Below, piece after piece: positions 21,110 through 32,354 of a DNA stretch of 45,704 bases. Origin of the DNA: Acanthaster planci (Eukaryota; Echinodermata; Asteroidea; Valvatida; Acanthasteridae). Position 1 is the stretch's first letter. Every line of letters starts with the position of its first letter. The stretch is taken from contig NW_019091566.1 in the NCBI RefSeq assembly GCF_001949145.1, positions 45,409-91,112 of the forward strand. The letters are read 5' to 3'. The translations under genes and the position numbers were made by a program. The notes under the pieces are model-generated. The model worked only from the letters and a program-made list of their open reading frames with translations. It was not told where the DNA came from and did not search any database.

Positions 21110-22650
21110 ACTTCATAGATTCAACGTTGTATTAATTAAAAGTTCATGAACTGAATAGTGTACGTAAACAAAAAATAGGCCTAATCGGAACTGATTCAAA
21201 TCAGCCATTGCTTAAATGGCATGTAGGAAGGCCATTATGGGAGGTCAGATGATCTGCTGAATGCAAAATCTATTTGGGTTTTGCCAAAGTTAATGTGTTC
21301 AATAGTTGATTGGCCTAAGTACAGGCGGGCCGTTATCTAAGGTCAGATGACCCTAAGAGTGGTAATTAAAAAAAGTCAAATGACTTAAAGAGATAGATCA
21401 GATGATCATTGTGCAGTTTTGCTTTGCTTTTTGGTAATTTTGTTCGTCTTGTTGGCTCAATTTGTAAGAGTTGTAAAAGTATACAAGTTTAACACTCGGT
21501 GCTCGTGTTCAGACCTCACGCCCATGGTTTCCGATAGAGACATTACAGTATCACTTGCCTCCATGACTTTTCTTTTTTGGCAGTCCAATCACATAAAGCT
21601 ATTTTTTATGCGGATGAGCACAGCGAAGTAGCATGAAAGAATAATTTTGTCATGTAGACTAAGTTTCTTTCATTGCGTTGACTTTGAATTCCCTTGTTTG
21701 TAACTTTATTTAACAGAAACGTCAGCACTCTGCTTCTCACTTTGGATTCATCTCTGCCCCGAAGAAGGATTCTGTCACTCATATCGCATAGTCTGTCACA
21801 CGATTTGGGTTCAGTGCGTCTTTAGATCCGAAAAACACAAATCATGGTTGTCTTTGAGATTTTGCCGGTGAAACTTGGGGAAAATAAACGACAAATTAGT
21901 CATTCAGTTTTTGAAACTACTTTTGCCAATAAGTAGCATTTCAGTGGTCCCAACTTCTAGATAGTGAAGTTTCATTTACAAAGCCTGTTAGGCTAGATGG
22001 ATTGTCATAAATTTCTTACTAGGCCTATATAGGCTTGAAGTTAAGCATTATACTGTACAACTTGAGAATCTATCTGAAACTTTAAAAAGGCGCAACTCAC
22101 ATTTCCTTCCGTTCCTTCTTCCAAACTTGACTTCGATCTCTGGTAATTCACTGCTGCGTGCACCTCAACCATTATTCTTTCCAAATTTATCCATTCCAAG
22201 TGCAGAATTCAGTTTCTCTTCGAAATCTGAGGATTGAAGCACAGTGACCCCAACTGGTTTTTGAAAACTCCATTTGAAAGTATACACGCAACGAAATTCC
22301 TGACGCTGGTTATTTATATTGACAAGAATATAATATAAAATCTGTGCTCTGGAAAATGTGATTGCCGAGCTTTTGGTAACTGAATACCTTCTTCAGGGCA
22401 AGCAGATTCATAATTTATAAAGAAGATCAATTACCGGACCATTTATTCTTAAAGTAGTCAGAATCATCGGGTCTGGTATCCAGACTAGAGGTGTTCATAT
22501 TTAAAAAAAAAAAAACAAAAAACAAAACCAGCATGCATACGTTATGACTATGTGGTTTTTGATAAACGATGGCAGAAAAGTAGCAAATACATGTATCTGG
22601 GTCAATCTGCTTTTCACGTGCGCACTTTAATACCTTCCTCGTTTAAATAC
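21110..22650. other. Non-coding stretch after the DIRS remnant
   Basis: No gene is recognised. The segment 22365-22490, read on the minus strand, contains ccctgaagaaggtattcag and a 36 bp piece (22453-22488) shared with the - strand exon candidate at 33632-33667. An A-rich tract lies at 22503-22527. Part of the right end of the DIRS element may extend into 21110-21650. Confidence 0.5.
22453..22488 (+). repeat. 36 bp sequence shared with 33632-33667
   Basis: agtagtcagaatcatcg, one differing base, then gtctggtatccagactag matches the reverse complement of 33632-33667 at 35 of 36 positions, with weaker similarity for about 20 further bases on one side. It contains a short inverted repeat (AGTCTGG-TAT-CCAGACT). 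It could be a dispersed repeat or a fragment copied from the exon candidate. Confidence 0.7.
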
Positions 22651-22679
22651 CGGAAGTTTGGGTTGCGCTTTCTTGAAAA

Positions 22680-22935
22680 TCACACCCCCCGGTTTAAACC
22701 AGACTACACCCCTACGGCCCCATGTAAAATCATATGCAGCAAGGTATGAGACGGAGAGAACCCCCCCCTGCTTTGTGTAGGTCATTGTCTCGCAGGAATC
22801 TGGGGAATTCCTTTCAGACATCTTGGAGGATGCGTTAAGTGACAAGTCTGGAATGTGTATAGGGATTGGACATGTTGGGGGGGGGTACCCCTCAGTCTCA
22901 TTTCTTGCTGGGTATATGTAAAATCCCCGTAGGCG
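22680..22935. repeat. Inverted pair of the G-tract dispersed repeat
   Basis: A minus-strand copy (about 22690-22790) and a plus-strand copy (about 22870-22935) of the repeat also seen at 9788 face each other across about 75 bases. The shared words are a G7-G9 tract, CTC(C/A)GTCTCAT and a TATATG/CATATG plus TGTAAAAT tail. The arrangement is that of a foldback element or two independent insertions. Confidence 0.6.
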
Positions 22936-22939
22936 GACC

Positions 22940-23560
22940 GCGCGAGGGTTCCGGAAGCTCGCTGTGTGACCTTTTTACTTCAGGCTCTGTTATATTAATG
23001 GACTGACAAACCGACCGTTGAGGCAAATTACCAATTTACTCAAAGTTGACTCGTATTTATTGCGTTTGCGCTTTACAGACGCAGCTCCTGCAGATAGCCT
23101 CCTACTACCCTCGCGCCTCCTACTTTATTTTATTTGGACCCTCCCGTAAGGTATCCTCCAGGGTATAAGTATTCTTCCCCAGGGTACTCCACACCCTAAG
23201 AACTGGAACTAATTCCTAGTTCCCTCCCAGTAGCCCACCATGGTCCCACTCAGGTATGTATAGATGCCCACGCTCGAATCCACGCAGCGTAACCTCCTAT
23301 TACCTAGCACAACCTGGCACCAGCTCGTCCGTCCCGGACGAGAACCAAACTCGCGACTACCTGGCCGCGCGCGCGCTGTCTCTTTTTATTCGCAAATAGC
23401 GTCCTCAGTAGTTGAACATGGGCACGTCCCGCGCTCGCACTGTCTGATAATGTACATGTACAACAAAAATAATAATTTGCGTCACAATACAATGGCGTAA
23501 CATGGCCGCATACTCGCTTCGACAATTCATTTACCTTTTGAGACCAATTAACTTTACCCA
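22940..23560. other. GC-richer non-coding stretch
   Basis: CpG-containing sequence (ggaccgcgcgagg near 22936; gccgcgcgcgcgctg near 23365) stands out from the AT-rich surroundings. No ORF with recognisable motifs was seen on either strand. It could be a repeat fragment or a small CpG island; no adjacent gene start is evident. Confidence 0.4.
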
Positions 23561-23650
23561 CTGGATCCAATTCACTTACCAATTCAAAAACCAATTCCAA
23601 AACCAATTGCTTTTGCTTGGAATCAATTGGAATCTAATTAGATTCAATAA

Positions 23651-23816
23651 GGGCGATTCACGATAGTGCGCCTCCAAGAGTTTGCAACGTGTTGGCCAAT
23701 CACAACGCGCGAAATTTGTCGACCCCTTCCAAATGCGCATTGGGTCGACAAGTTTCAAGCACTGTGATTGGCCAACGCGTTGAAAACCCTTGGAGGCGCG
23801 CTATTGTGAAACGCCC
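23651..23816. mobile_element. 166 bp foldback MITE
   Basis: The two halves are inverted copies over about 75 bases. The left starts GGGCGATTCACGATAGTGCG and the right, read on the other strand, GGGCGTTTCACAATAGCGCG. Both continue with CCTCCAAG, TTGGCCAATCACA and TTGTCGACCC. Mismatches of roughly one in eight indicate moderate age. No target duplication was clear. Confidence 0.8.
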
Positions 23817-24524
23817 GTATTGGCTTGAATACTGAGTAACAATTCGGACCTCTTCTCAGGTGTATCATTTAAAACCAATCGACACCATAAAGTTGAATAC
23901 CAATTCACAATCCAATTGTAACCAACCGAAGAACCTTTAGGAGATTTGAATAAATTAAGCCAAATTATCCCTATACGAACTTAAGTATATATGCCTTAGC
24001 ACTGACCTCCGGGGAAAATTTCCATCTTGGCAGAATTGAAGTAAGAAAATAAATACACTGTATAAAGGTGAAAAAGTGTTGTCCTTCCGCTGGGATAGTT
24101 ACCGTATAGGAGTATACACGGCTCCTATCCCGCTTCCAGACAACAGCCCCCCCCAAAAAAAAAAAACTGTGACAAAGTAAAGAAGACTACTTTGTCGAGC
24201 TAAACTTCTTGGTTTGAGGCCTTGCAGTCATCAGTCTTGACAACCGAACTCGTTGAGTAGGTGATGGCGACTGCCTTGCTCCGCACACACTCATAAAACC
24301 TCGCACATGCACAAACACAAAAGGGACACTGTCGTTGAATGGGCCAGTTTTCTTTGTTGAATACTGGCCTAATCCACGCAAGAACTATTTACAGGGGAAA
24401 AGCCAACCAACATCTGCTTGTGGCGTGGCTTTCTTAACCAAATCTTCAAGGGGATGCCATTGAACGGCTGCCTGTGGCAGTTGTAGTAGGACTTTCACTA
24501 TAAACCAATTAAAAAACGATGTCA

Positions 24525-24890
24525 ATACCAATTGAGTCCCATTTGAAAAAGCCATTTGATGGGGGAAACAAGCTGAAAGCAAACCTGTTGGAACCTTTAG
24601 TCTCGTTCAATTTGAAATTTCCAATTGATCGAGGAAAACAAACAGAGAAAAAGCATACCAATTGGAACCATTTGATTCCCATGAATTCCAATTGATTGGG
24701 GAAAATAAACAGCAAAGAAAAAAATGTCAATTGAAACTAATTGCGTCCCATTTGAAATCTCCAATTGATGGGGGAAAACAAATGGAAGAGAAAACATACC
24801 AATTGAAACCAACTGCGCACCAATTGATTGCCAGTTGGACCCAATTTTATTCCAATTAAATCCCATTCAAAAATCAATTGGTTTGAATCG
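24525..24890. repeat. About 70 bp minisatellite rich in CAATTG
   Basis: Four to five diverged units share the order ccaattga(t/c), (g)gggaaaacaaa, gagaaa, cataccaattgaa and cccatttgaaat. The ggggaaaa landmark recurs at about 24561, 24631, 24698 and 24770, a spacing of 67-72 bases. The period is not a multiple of three, so the open frames on the minus strand are by-products. Related CCAATT words flank the foldback element at 23560-23650 and 23870-23920. Confidence 0.75.
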
Positions 24891-24899
24891 GCCATTTTT

Positions 24900-26100
24900 A
24901 GTAAGAGCAGAGCTGCCAAGGCTATCTTGAGTATCAGTGACACCAAATACGCGCTCTTAGCCTGAAAACAGTGCATCATCCACAGAATGATAAATAACCT
25001 ATCAGACCAAAATAGCGCCGCCTGCCAGTGGCCCTCGGGAAGAGGTTGGCCTCCCTTTTTCTTTTCTTTTTTTTTTTACTGGAAGTTCAAGATTATGATG
25101 GCCAGAAGATGACTTTTATGGGAGTTAGCCAAGAATTTTTTTCATTCGCCTTTCCCCGAAGATGCCCCACAAATAGTAGTAACTCTATAAACTCAACTCT
25201 GAATGTAACCGCCCGCCTCTATCCAAAAAGGCCCGCAATTTGGGGCTTTTTGTGAAAAAATACCCCAAACTGGAAACTATCAGTCCAAAATTCAGGATTT
25301 AAAGAAATATTTATGCTCCCTCATGGTTCGGCATGTCTTATTGTAAAAACATATCTGGGGTCACAAAATATCAATGAGCTCGCGCGCAGAAATACAACCA
25401 TTTGGTGGAATGCACCCAGATGAAGTGCCATATTTTAGATCATGTGTCAAGTGTAAAATGGAACTTGGAGGTTGAGAACATTTCTTTAGAAATTGTAAAC
25501 AATTGTTGGGCCAGCCCTGCACTGCAGTTGGGACTGTCGCAGCATTATTTGGGACACAGTTGGAGCTTAACATAACGCATGCCGTGTGCAAGTTGTGTGC
25601 TGGCCCCAAGCAACGATATTAAGATATTATTGTGCTATGCAAAATACTCAGCAAATGATTGGAAACCACGTTGGGAACAGTGCGCGCGTATACTGTTGTC
25701 AAGGTATTATCATAAAATATTCAGGAACGTATGCATGGTGGCATCAGAATCAAATTTAGCGTCGACACGACTCTGGTGATGAACCTCAGTTATTTGCCTG
25801 CCAAGTGCCATAGTTACAATCATGACAATCTACACAGGGTCATGGGAAAATTCTTGAAATTGACTGCTCCGTCAGTAGTATCATTTCAAGAGGACTTTAT
25901 TGTGGATCTAGGCCTATTTCTACCTCCATCATCATGTTCATGTTTGGAGTGACTGAGTGTGTTGTGATTTGCAGGGCCTCAGTATTATTACTATGAGAGA
26001 ATAGAGGCCTGGACGTTGTATCACGAAGTCCCTTGCGGTAAGCATGGTAAGTACTGTACATGTACTGTACATACATGTACATGTATGTACTGTGGATGAA
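24900..26100. other. Non-coding stretch, no gene seen
   Basis: No splice-supported or motif-bearing frame was found. It includes a pyrimidine tract at 25053-25078 and ends in a TACATG cluster (26051-26093). Confidence 0.5.
26051..26093. repeat. TACATG/GTAC palindromic repeat cluster
   Basis: A cluster of self-complementary words built from TACATG, TGTACA and GTACTG. It is the first of many dense clusters in the right half of the window. Confidence 0.8.
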
Positions 26101-27015
26101 GATCAACGCGGTCCCAGTCAACTTGGTCTCAGATCAACTCGGTCCCAGCATTGTCCCAGGTCAACCATGCATGGAGGAGTAGAAGGAGGCCTAGCCTTGT
26201 AAAGTTGTACATGTAGACTGCATGATGTTAAACCATTGAGGAAGGAATGGTTAAACTTTCGAACACAGGCAGACAGGGAATATATACTGAGTCTGCAATC
26301 ACATCCATTGACATCAGCATATTGTAGGTGTAGGCCCTACCCACAAAGTTTAATTTCATGCAAGGTGTTGGATGACATACATAAATGTACATGTATGTAA
26401 CTCGGACACGTCGGAATGAATAAAGAATGGAAATACCATAAAGTTTCATCTTATAGCCCTATTAAACTTTCAGTTGCAAATGCCCTGATACTTGGACACC
26501 TTTCCACTACTTCAAGAACCATGAGAACCCTCAGTCACCAGGCCGCCCCTTTGTTCTCAGACTAGCTTTCTGCTAACCACAGCGATTACTTTGAGATATA
26601 AAGCCCATTGTCATCGAACCAAAGCACCAAGAGATATTACCCAAATCAAATTGTTTGAGTCCTGCAAATAACCAAAATTCTGCAAACAGTAACTTCTGAT
26701 GCACACCGGTCGCTTCTTTTTGTTTGATGTCAATAGACGTCTTTAAACATTTTAAAAAAGGTAATCCTCGCATTTCAGTTTTATTACATAAATGATTGTG
26801 ATTAGCATGGCATTATGAATTTCTGCGCACCTGGCATCAAGCTCTTGGCAACATTAATTGCAGTGTGCATGCAATGACAGTTTGGTCCCAGCTCGAGATG
26901 TACCAAACAATATGTACTTTTTTTTTTCAAAAAGACTGAGTTGACATGAAACCAAGTTGACCTGTGAGCAAGTTGACTCGGACTGAGTTTGTTTCGGACC
27001 GAGTTAAGTCGAATT
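26101..27015. mobile_element. Non-autonomous element with inverted arrays of GTCAACTYGGTCYCA units
   Basis: The left array (26101-26166) consists of direct units such as gatcaacgcggtccca, gtcaacttggtctca and gatcaactcggtccca. The right array (about 26934-27010) has the same units on the opposite strand (aaccaagttgac, gcaagttgactcgg, cggaccgagttaag). About 770 bp of non-coding DNA lies between. The architecture is that of a transposon whose inverted ends are made of short tandem repeats. Exact ends and target duplication are not resolved. Confidence 0.6.
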
Positions 27016-27344
27016 CACTAAAACTGTTGATGTTTTGACGATCAGCTTGTAAGTTGCTGCTATCTTGTTGAGCCTGCTTGTCTTATTTGGATTCTCCATT
27101 TTCTTCCACATACGTGTACATGTACATGTAAAAGTATGCATGTTCTCACAACAAATGTACCTTGGCCTACTGGTACATGTATCCATAGACTTACATGTAC
27201 AGGAAAAAACCTGTCATGACAATGGTGTACTTCAAGAAGTCGCTACTACGGTACCATGGAGGTAGGAAAGTACAGTTGTGACTTGGAGTTCAAGTACACC
27301 AGTACGTGTACAGTCTACATGTACATGACTTTGTACAGGTCTAG

Positions 27345-27733
27345 GTGCCAGTGCTAACTGAGCACATCACCTTTGACAAGTTTAGAAATGAGTTGTTGCT
27401 AAACCACTTCATCGAAAAACTTGAGCTGGTTCTAAGCCTGGTACCTGAGCACCTTGATGTTCTTTACCTTCACTCTGTTTCTATGTACATACATAGATGT
27501 ACATGTATGTACATGTGTACATGTAACAAGGAAACAAAGTGTACTTTTACGAATTCTAGATGTCAGTTGGCGATGGTGCCCTCTTTCATCGTGTTCATCA
27601 TCAGAAAGACTGTTTGTGAAAAGAGGACAGATTTTTGGGGGAATTATGGGTATGGACAAAGAGATGTGAACAAAGACAAATTAATGAGCTGGCTTCTTGA
27701 CCTGGATTGAAATTTATGACAAATCTTAATAAA
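27345..27733 (+). other. 121-codon open frame followed by AATAAA, doubtful gene
   Basis: A + frame reads FRNELLLNHFIEKLELVLSL near its start and DVNKDKLMSWLLDLD before its stop, with AATAAA at 27728-27733. The middle is translated TACATGTA repeat, and a TAG sits immediately before the first codon. It could be a 3' terminal exon of an unrecognised gene, but the acceptor (gtacaggtctag) is poor and no family motif is seen. Confidence 0.2.
27484..27525. repeat. TACATG palindromic repeat cluster
   Basis: Direct and overlapping tgtacat/atgtaca words in about 42 bases, capable of self-pairing. Confidence 0.8.
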
Positions 27734-27876
27734 TGTTTGTATTCACAATGGCCTGGTCAGGTAACCAAAACTGAAACAAAATGGTGTGATCTGACCAAGC
27801 AGGTTATCATTTGCCAAACGCAGGTAGGAGAATTGTGTTTTTTGGTCAACATTTAACGAAACTAGACCTACATGTA

Positions 27877-29347
27877 GGGGAGATGGGGGTTAGTTGGAAT
27901 GATTTTCACAAAAACATCTATATAACACAAACAGATTCCTTTCAAGAAACAAATGCTATACCAGTTTATTCGTATACAAGTGGGTTACTAATGTAGCATA
28001 TTAAATTCTTAGAATCGTTGATGGTTGTTTAGCATCCATTTCGATCACGACTATGACATGTGTTCCAACTTACCTTACCTATGGGGTAAATTGGAACATG
28101 ATATGGGGTCAGTTGGAACATGGTATGCGGTTACTCATAAAGTACAGTATAATTACTTAAAAGCTACATTTATTTCTTGCGTTCATGTAAAATATTTTTT
28201 CCAAATACTGGCCACACTCCCAGTGTTTTTGTATAATTAACTAATTGTAACTGGCAAGAAAGGGCACAAACAGCACAAACATAAAAACTGGAAGTTTTAC
28301 CCAACCCCCTACAATAACAAGAAAAGCTCGCATAAAAATTGAGAAGGTACACATGTTCCTGGTTGTTCAGCACCTGAAAAACATATCTTCGAAGGGTGAC
28401 ATGAGGTATTTCAAACTCAGTTGCAAGAGTTCAGACTTGTCTTCGATTCACAATCTTTTCTTGCACAGCTCACTCCATAACACCTGGTGGGGTCTGGTCG
28501 TACGTTGTTTTGCAGATGTAGTTCTGCGGCATCTTGAATGCTGAAGAGAAACAAGAACAACAATCTATTAAAACGGTTGTGCAAACATGGCAAAAGGATG
28601 AGTAAAACGCAGGAATAGCCAACATTCTATGTTTTTCTCACTGGAATATTGTAGGCAGATTAAACTATGGCCTAGGTGAGAAATGAAGTGAGCAATAGGC
28701 CTGCAGTTATACAAACAATCTGTTTTTCTATGTTACAACAGATCTACATGTACGGTAGGTCTACATATTTATTTTTTGTGGCAATAGGTCCTGAAGCTAA
28801 CTAAATGGTGCACAAATAGTTAACAAATATATTAGATTCTTCATCGAAAAGGCACCTCTTTCATACACGAAAAATACAGTCGTAGCACTTTTGTTCATTC
28901 GTATATTGTATAATAATTTATGATGTGTGGGTTTGTTGGAACATGTTCCAACTAGCCCCCATCGAAATGTTCCAACTAACCCCAGTGGCCCATGTGACAT
29001 TTGTATGCTCACTACACAAAACAGAGGCTGCAGTAACACATCTATTTAACCTTACTTTGTAGCTTAGAAGTGGAGCCTAAAATACCTAGTCACTGTTATC
29101 TACTGTATACACATCATTAAGATATTACACATTTTTTGAATTGTGAAAAATTTACTCAACAGGTGAAAAACAAACTTACCTTTCCCACTTGTGCACTATT
29201 GGTACAGTGTTGCTGCAGGCAATATGGTGGATGGCTGTTGCTAAGAGAGACCTCTAGATGGTAGCCTTTCATAAAATCTGTTTAAGCTGTGATAGAAAAA
29301 GTCAATGTTTCAACTAACCCCGTGTTCCAACTAACCCCCATCTCCCC
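27877..29347. mobile_element. 1.47 kb non-autonomous DNA transposon flanked by TA
   Basis: Perfect 23 bp terminal inverted repeats, GGGGAGATGGGGGTTAGTTG(GAA) at 27877-27899 and its complement at 29325-29347, are each bordered by TA (27875-27876 and 29348-29349). A TA target duplication is typical of Tc1/mariner-type and some other cut-and-paste transposons. Internal copies of the terminal word (ggtcagttggaacatgg near 28108; a perfect 18 bp palindrome GTTGGAACATGTTCCAAC at 28935-28952; gttccaactaacccc near 28970) suggest transposase-binding sites or earlier nested structure. No transposase frame is present. The identity of the ends suggests relatively recent activity. Confidence 0.85.
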
Positions 29348-29349
29348 TA

Positions 29350-29960
29350 CAGTGTATTAGAATTGAAAAATAGATGCTCAAGGTCTTAATGTCACTTATT
29401 TGAAAAAGTGAACTTTGTTTCCTTATTTTGTTATAACTGGAACAGGGTTCTACTGGTAAGGAACACCGTTACCTTGAGAAACCTTGACCTTGCGAAAAAA
29501 TTTAGTGGCACGAAATGCAGGTACAGTACATGTATAATCCAAAATTTAAAAGCAGTGGTGTCTGGAAATTGGGCACAAATTCAGCTAATATGGCTGAGTT
29601 TTCCCTAATGTGGCATACATGTACCTTTAACAAATCTCTAAATTCCAATACATTAACATTAAAGAATTTCTTTAAAGTTGATGAATATGGGTAAATCTTG
29701 ATTACACTCACAAACATGTACACCATATACTCTATTTACAGAACTGCAAGTCACTATTTGGTGTGACTTGTAGCCTACAATTTTATATTGGTTTGTAACA
29801 ATATGGGTTTTGGACTGCAGCACAGTTACAACACACATGTACGTCATATTGGGGTCCATTTTAGACTTGACCCAAATTGGGATCGCTGTGACATCTTTGT
29901 TTATGCTGCGGATACATATCGAGGCCCGCGTTGTTACTTGCTTGCACCCTCTTGTGTCTA
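29350..29960. other. Non-coding stretch between two DNA transposons
   Basis: No gene is seen. Open frames on both strands are short and lack motifs. Confidence 0.5.
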
Positions 29961-29968
29961 CTTATTAC

Positions 29969-30232
29969 CAAAGATCGTATAGCGCCGAAGGCGCAAGATG
30001 GATAACTCTGTCCAAAAGGTGTAATTACCACAGGCGCCATTTGAGCAAACGATACACCTGCGCGGTTCACGGGTGCACCAGGTGAATGTGCCTGCAGCTG
30101 CGCCTGTGCATTAATGTGCATTGTGCAGGGGTATCGCTTGCCCAAATGGCACCCATGCGATTACAATGTTTTACGTGTATTCTCGGTGAAGTTTGCCATC
30201 TTGCGCCGCTATGCGGGGCTATATGATCTTTG
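29969..30232. mobile_element. hAT-like MITE with 8 bp target duplication
   Basis: The 264 bp element is flanked by direct CTTATTAC copies (29961-29968 and 30233-30240), the 8 bp duplication expected of hAT transposons. The terminal inverted repeats are CAAAGATCGTATAGCGCC and, on the other strand, CAAAGATCATATAGCCCC. The inverted similarity continues inward (gcgcaagatgg, gcgccatttgagcaaacgat), so the whole element can fold back. No coding capacity. Confidence 0.8.
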
Positions 30233-30244
30233 CTTATTACTATA

Positions 30245-32320
30245 TGATTTCAGTAATTCCGACTTGATGAATCTGCCGTTTGTACATAGTGAGTGGGCTC
30301 ATCTACCAAAAGTGGTAGCAGCCAGTCACATCAATTGCTGGACCTGTTTTCACATCATCCATACCTCTATTTTAATGAACAGATTGACAACTCTGAGTAC
30401 TTCGATTGGTAGAAATTCCAAGTCGGACTACTTTATTGGTGGAAATTTCATATACATTATGCAAGATCATGTCATTTGTATGCAATGATGAATAGCTACA
30501 TATCACCAATGGCTTATCTGTCAAGATGGACTTACTGACTGGTGGCGTATGGCACACGTTGAGGCTGGATATTACTGAAAAACTGTTAAATGAGGGCGCC
30601 TTGTAAAAAGTAAAAGTGAGCGGCCAGCATGTACTGTGTATACATTTATGAAGGGATGGCTGACTGGGGAAGAGCAATGTACATAGAAGTCCAACTTATT
30701 GAGGTTTAGGGTCCATTTCTATTCTGTGTTCTCAATCAAATCTCCCCCCCAAAAGCTGTCAAAACTGATGCATAGGCCTATCTCTTTAAATCTGATGTTG
30801 TATACATACATGTACACGGTTTTAAGACCAAGGGACTGACTATTTCTTGAAAAAAAAAAGCGTTTACTCACCACCCTCATTCTCCTGACAAAAACGACCC
30901 AAACACATTGTACTCTTCGCTTGCATCACAGTGTGCTTGCGTCGGGTTGATGATTGACGATTGTACCGGTGTCAGCTCGACCATTTTAGGAAGCAGGGGA
31001 ATGGAATCTTGTTTTCATTGCAACTTTGCAAGACCATCCTGTGTGTGTGTCTTGCTGTACAGTATGTTGTGCTGTAAAGCTGATGAGAGGGGAAGGAATA
31101 TTCCTGTGGATGTTCACTTTGAAATGCTTTGATAATACAATTTTTGTACATGACTTAGGCCCAGGCTACATGTACCGGGGTACATGCTGTGCTACTGCCA
31201 TGCCAAACTCAAATAATTCAATATTTTTAAAGTTCGGCATGGCAATAGCATGGCATTGAGCACGATTCGGCTTGGTAAATTGAATTTGGCATGACAAGCC
31301 CTTTAATTTGACATGGTACAATACATGTAGTGGACCGAGCGACACTGCTCTTACCGGTAAGTTTGACATTTTGTGCAACTGCTGCGCTATTACCGTGCTA
31401 TTGCCACACTCATTTTAATTTAAATTTTGCCTGGCAGCGACACAATATTTAGTCTTTGCCTTAGAACCTGTTTTGTTTGTACTGGTAAAGGATAGTTGTG
31501 CAGTGAAAATACTTGTAAGTTTCCATCCCCCCGCTTCTGAAGATCCGATATGGAATGGTAAGCCCAACCATGTTCCCATGGGTAGGAGTACGATCTTTCC
31601 ACACCATATTGGTTTGTGGCATAGAGCTACCCGTACGTGTATAAAAACTAGAGTGCTGACTCATGCGCAAAGTGATGCCTGGTGGGCGCATCCATGTTTG
31701 TGCACAAAAGGCTTATGGAAACTTGAAAGTTTTATGGTTTTTTGTACAGCTGTTTGCATTTAAATGCGTCTGTATTCTAAAATGAAATGTCAACAAAGCT
31801 GATACGCAAAAAACCTAAACACACAATCAATAAATGAGTGTTTCATTTTGCTCTGCACACATAATGCAAACACGTGCGCATATGTGCTGCAGGTAATTTT
31901 GCCATGACTTTTTTATTGGGATTTTATGGGTACCCAATGCACGCTGCATTTAGAGTAGATAATTTGATATTCATTCTATCTGATTTTTAATGTTGTATGA
32001 GTACGCATGTGGACAGAAAATATAAGCGCCCTATGGCGTCAAATTTTCTCTTCACGGAGAATGAGAAGTTAGCAGTCTAGTAATGGAGATCAGTGGTTGG
32101 TTCCCGCAATGCTTTACATGATCTTACATGTACATGTACATGTAGTACACACGCACGCAGCCCATGGAGTCTACAGGTTGGTTGGGGACAGCCATCAACC
32201 AGATGCATGCTCACTGTGTGATGATACTCACGAAGTGTACGATGTGTTTGGGTTGTTTTCGTGGAGAATGAGAGCTAGAATTGCTTTTCAAGAAATAGTC
32301 ACATGGTCTTGAAATTATAG
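30245..32320. other. Non-coding stretch with small inverted repeats
   Basis: No gene is recognised. Near 31188-31250 the words ctactgccatgccaaac and tcggcatggcaatagc face each other, and further catggc/gccatg words extend to 31320, probably a degraded foldback element. Overlapping open frames near 31420-31760 on both strands have no splice or motif support. Confidence 0.45.
32125..32145. repeat. (TACATG)3 tract
   Basis: Uninterrupted TACATG repeats ending in TAG; fully self-complementary. Confidence 0.85.
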
Positions 32321-32354
32321 GTCATCAGATTTAAAGAGACAAAATGTGAAAAAA

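Larger units (their letters stand above)
17500..21110 (+). mobile_element. Decayed DIRS-like retroelement
   Basis: In order on the + strand are a TATA box, a CCHC zinc knuckle (gag-like), reverse transcriptase, RNase H, the domain that follows RNase H in DIRS elements, and a tyrosine recombinase. This order identifies the DIRS order, in which integration uses a tyrosine recombinase and not a DDE integrase. Frames are broken and catalytic residues altered, so the copy is dead. The flanking split or inverted terminal repeats expected of DIRS could not be matched by eye, so both ends are approximate. Confidence 0.8.

Noticed and set aside
24509-24979. Several minus-strand open frames with repeated NGTQLVSIGM-like peptides
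   Set aside because: They arise from the ~70 bp CAATTG minisatellite read in successive frames; the period is not a multiple of three, so no continuous repeat protein exists.
31420-31763. Overlapping open frames on both strands
   Set aside because: No splice context or recognisable domain on either strand; mutual shadows.
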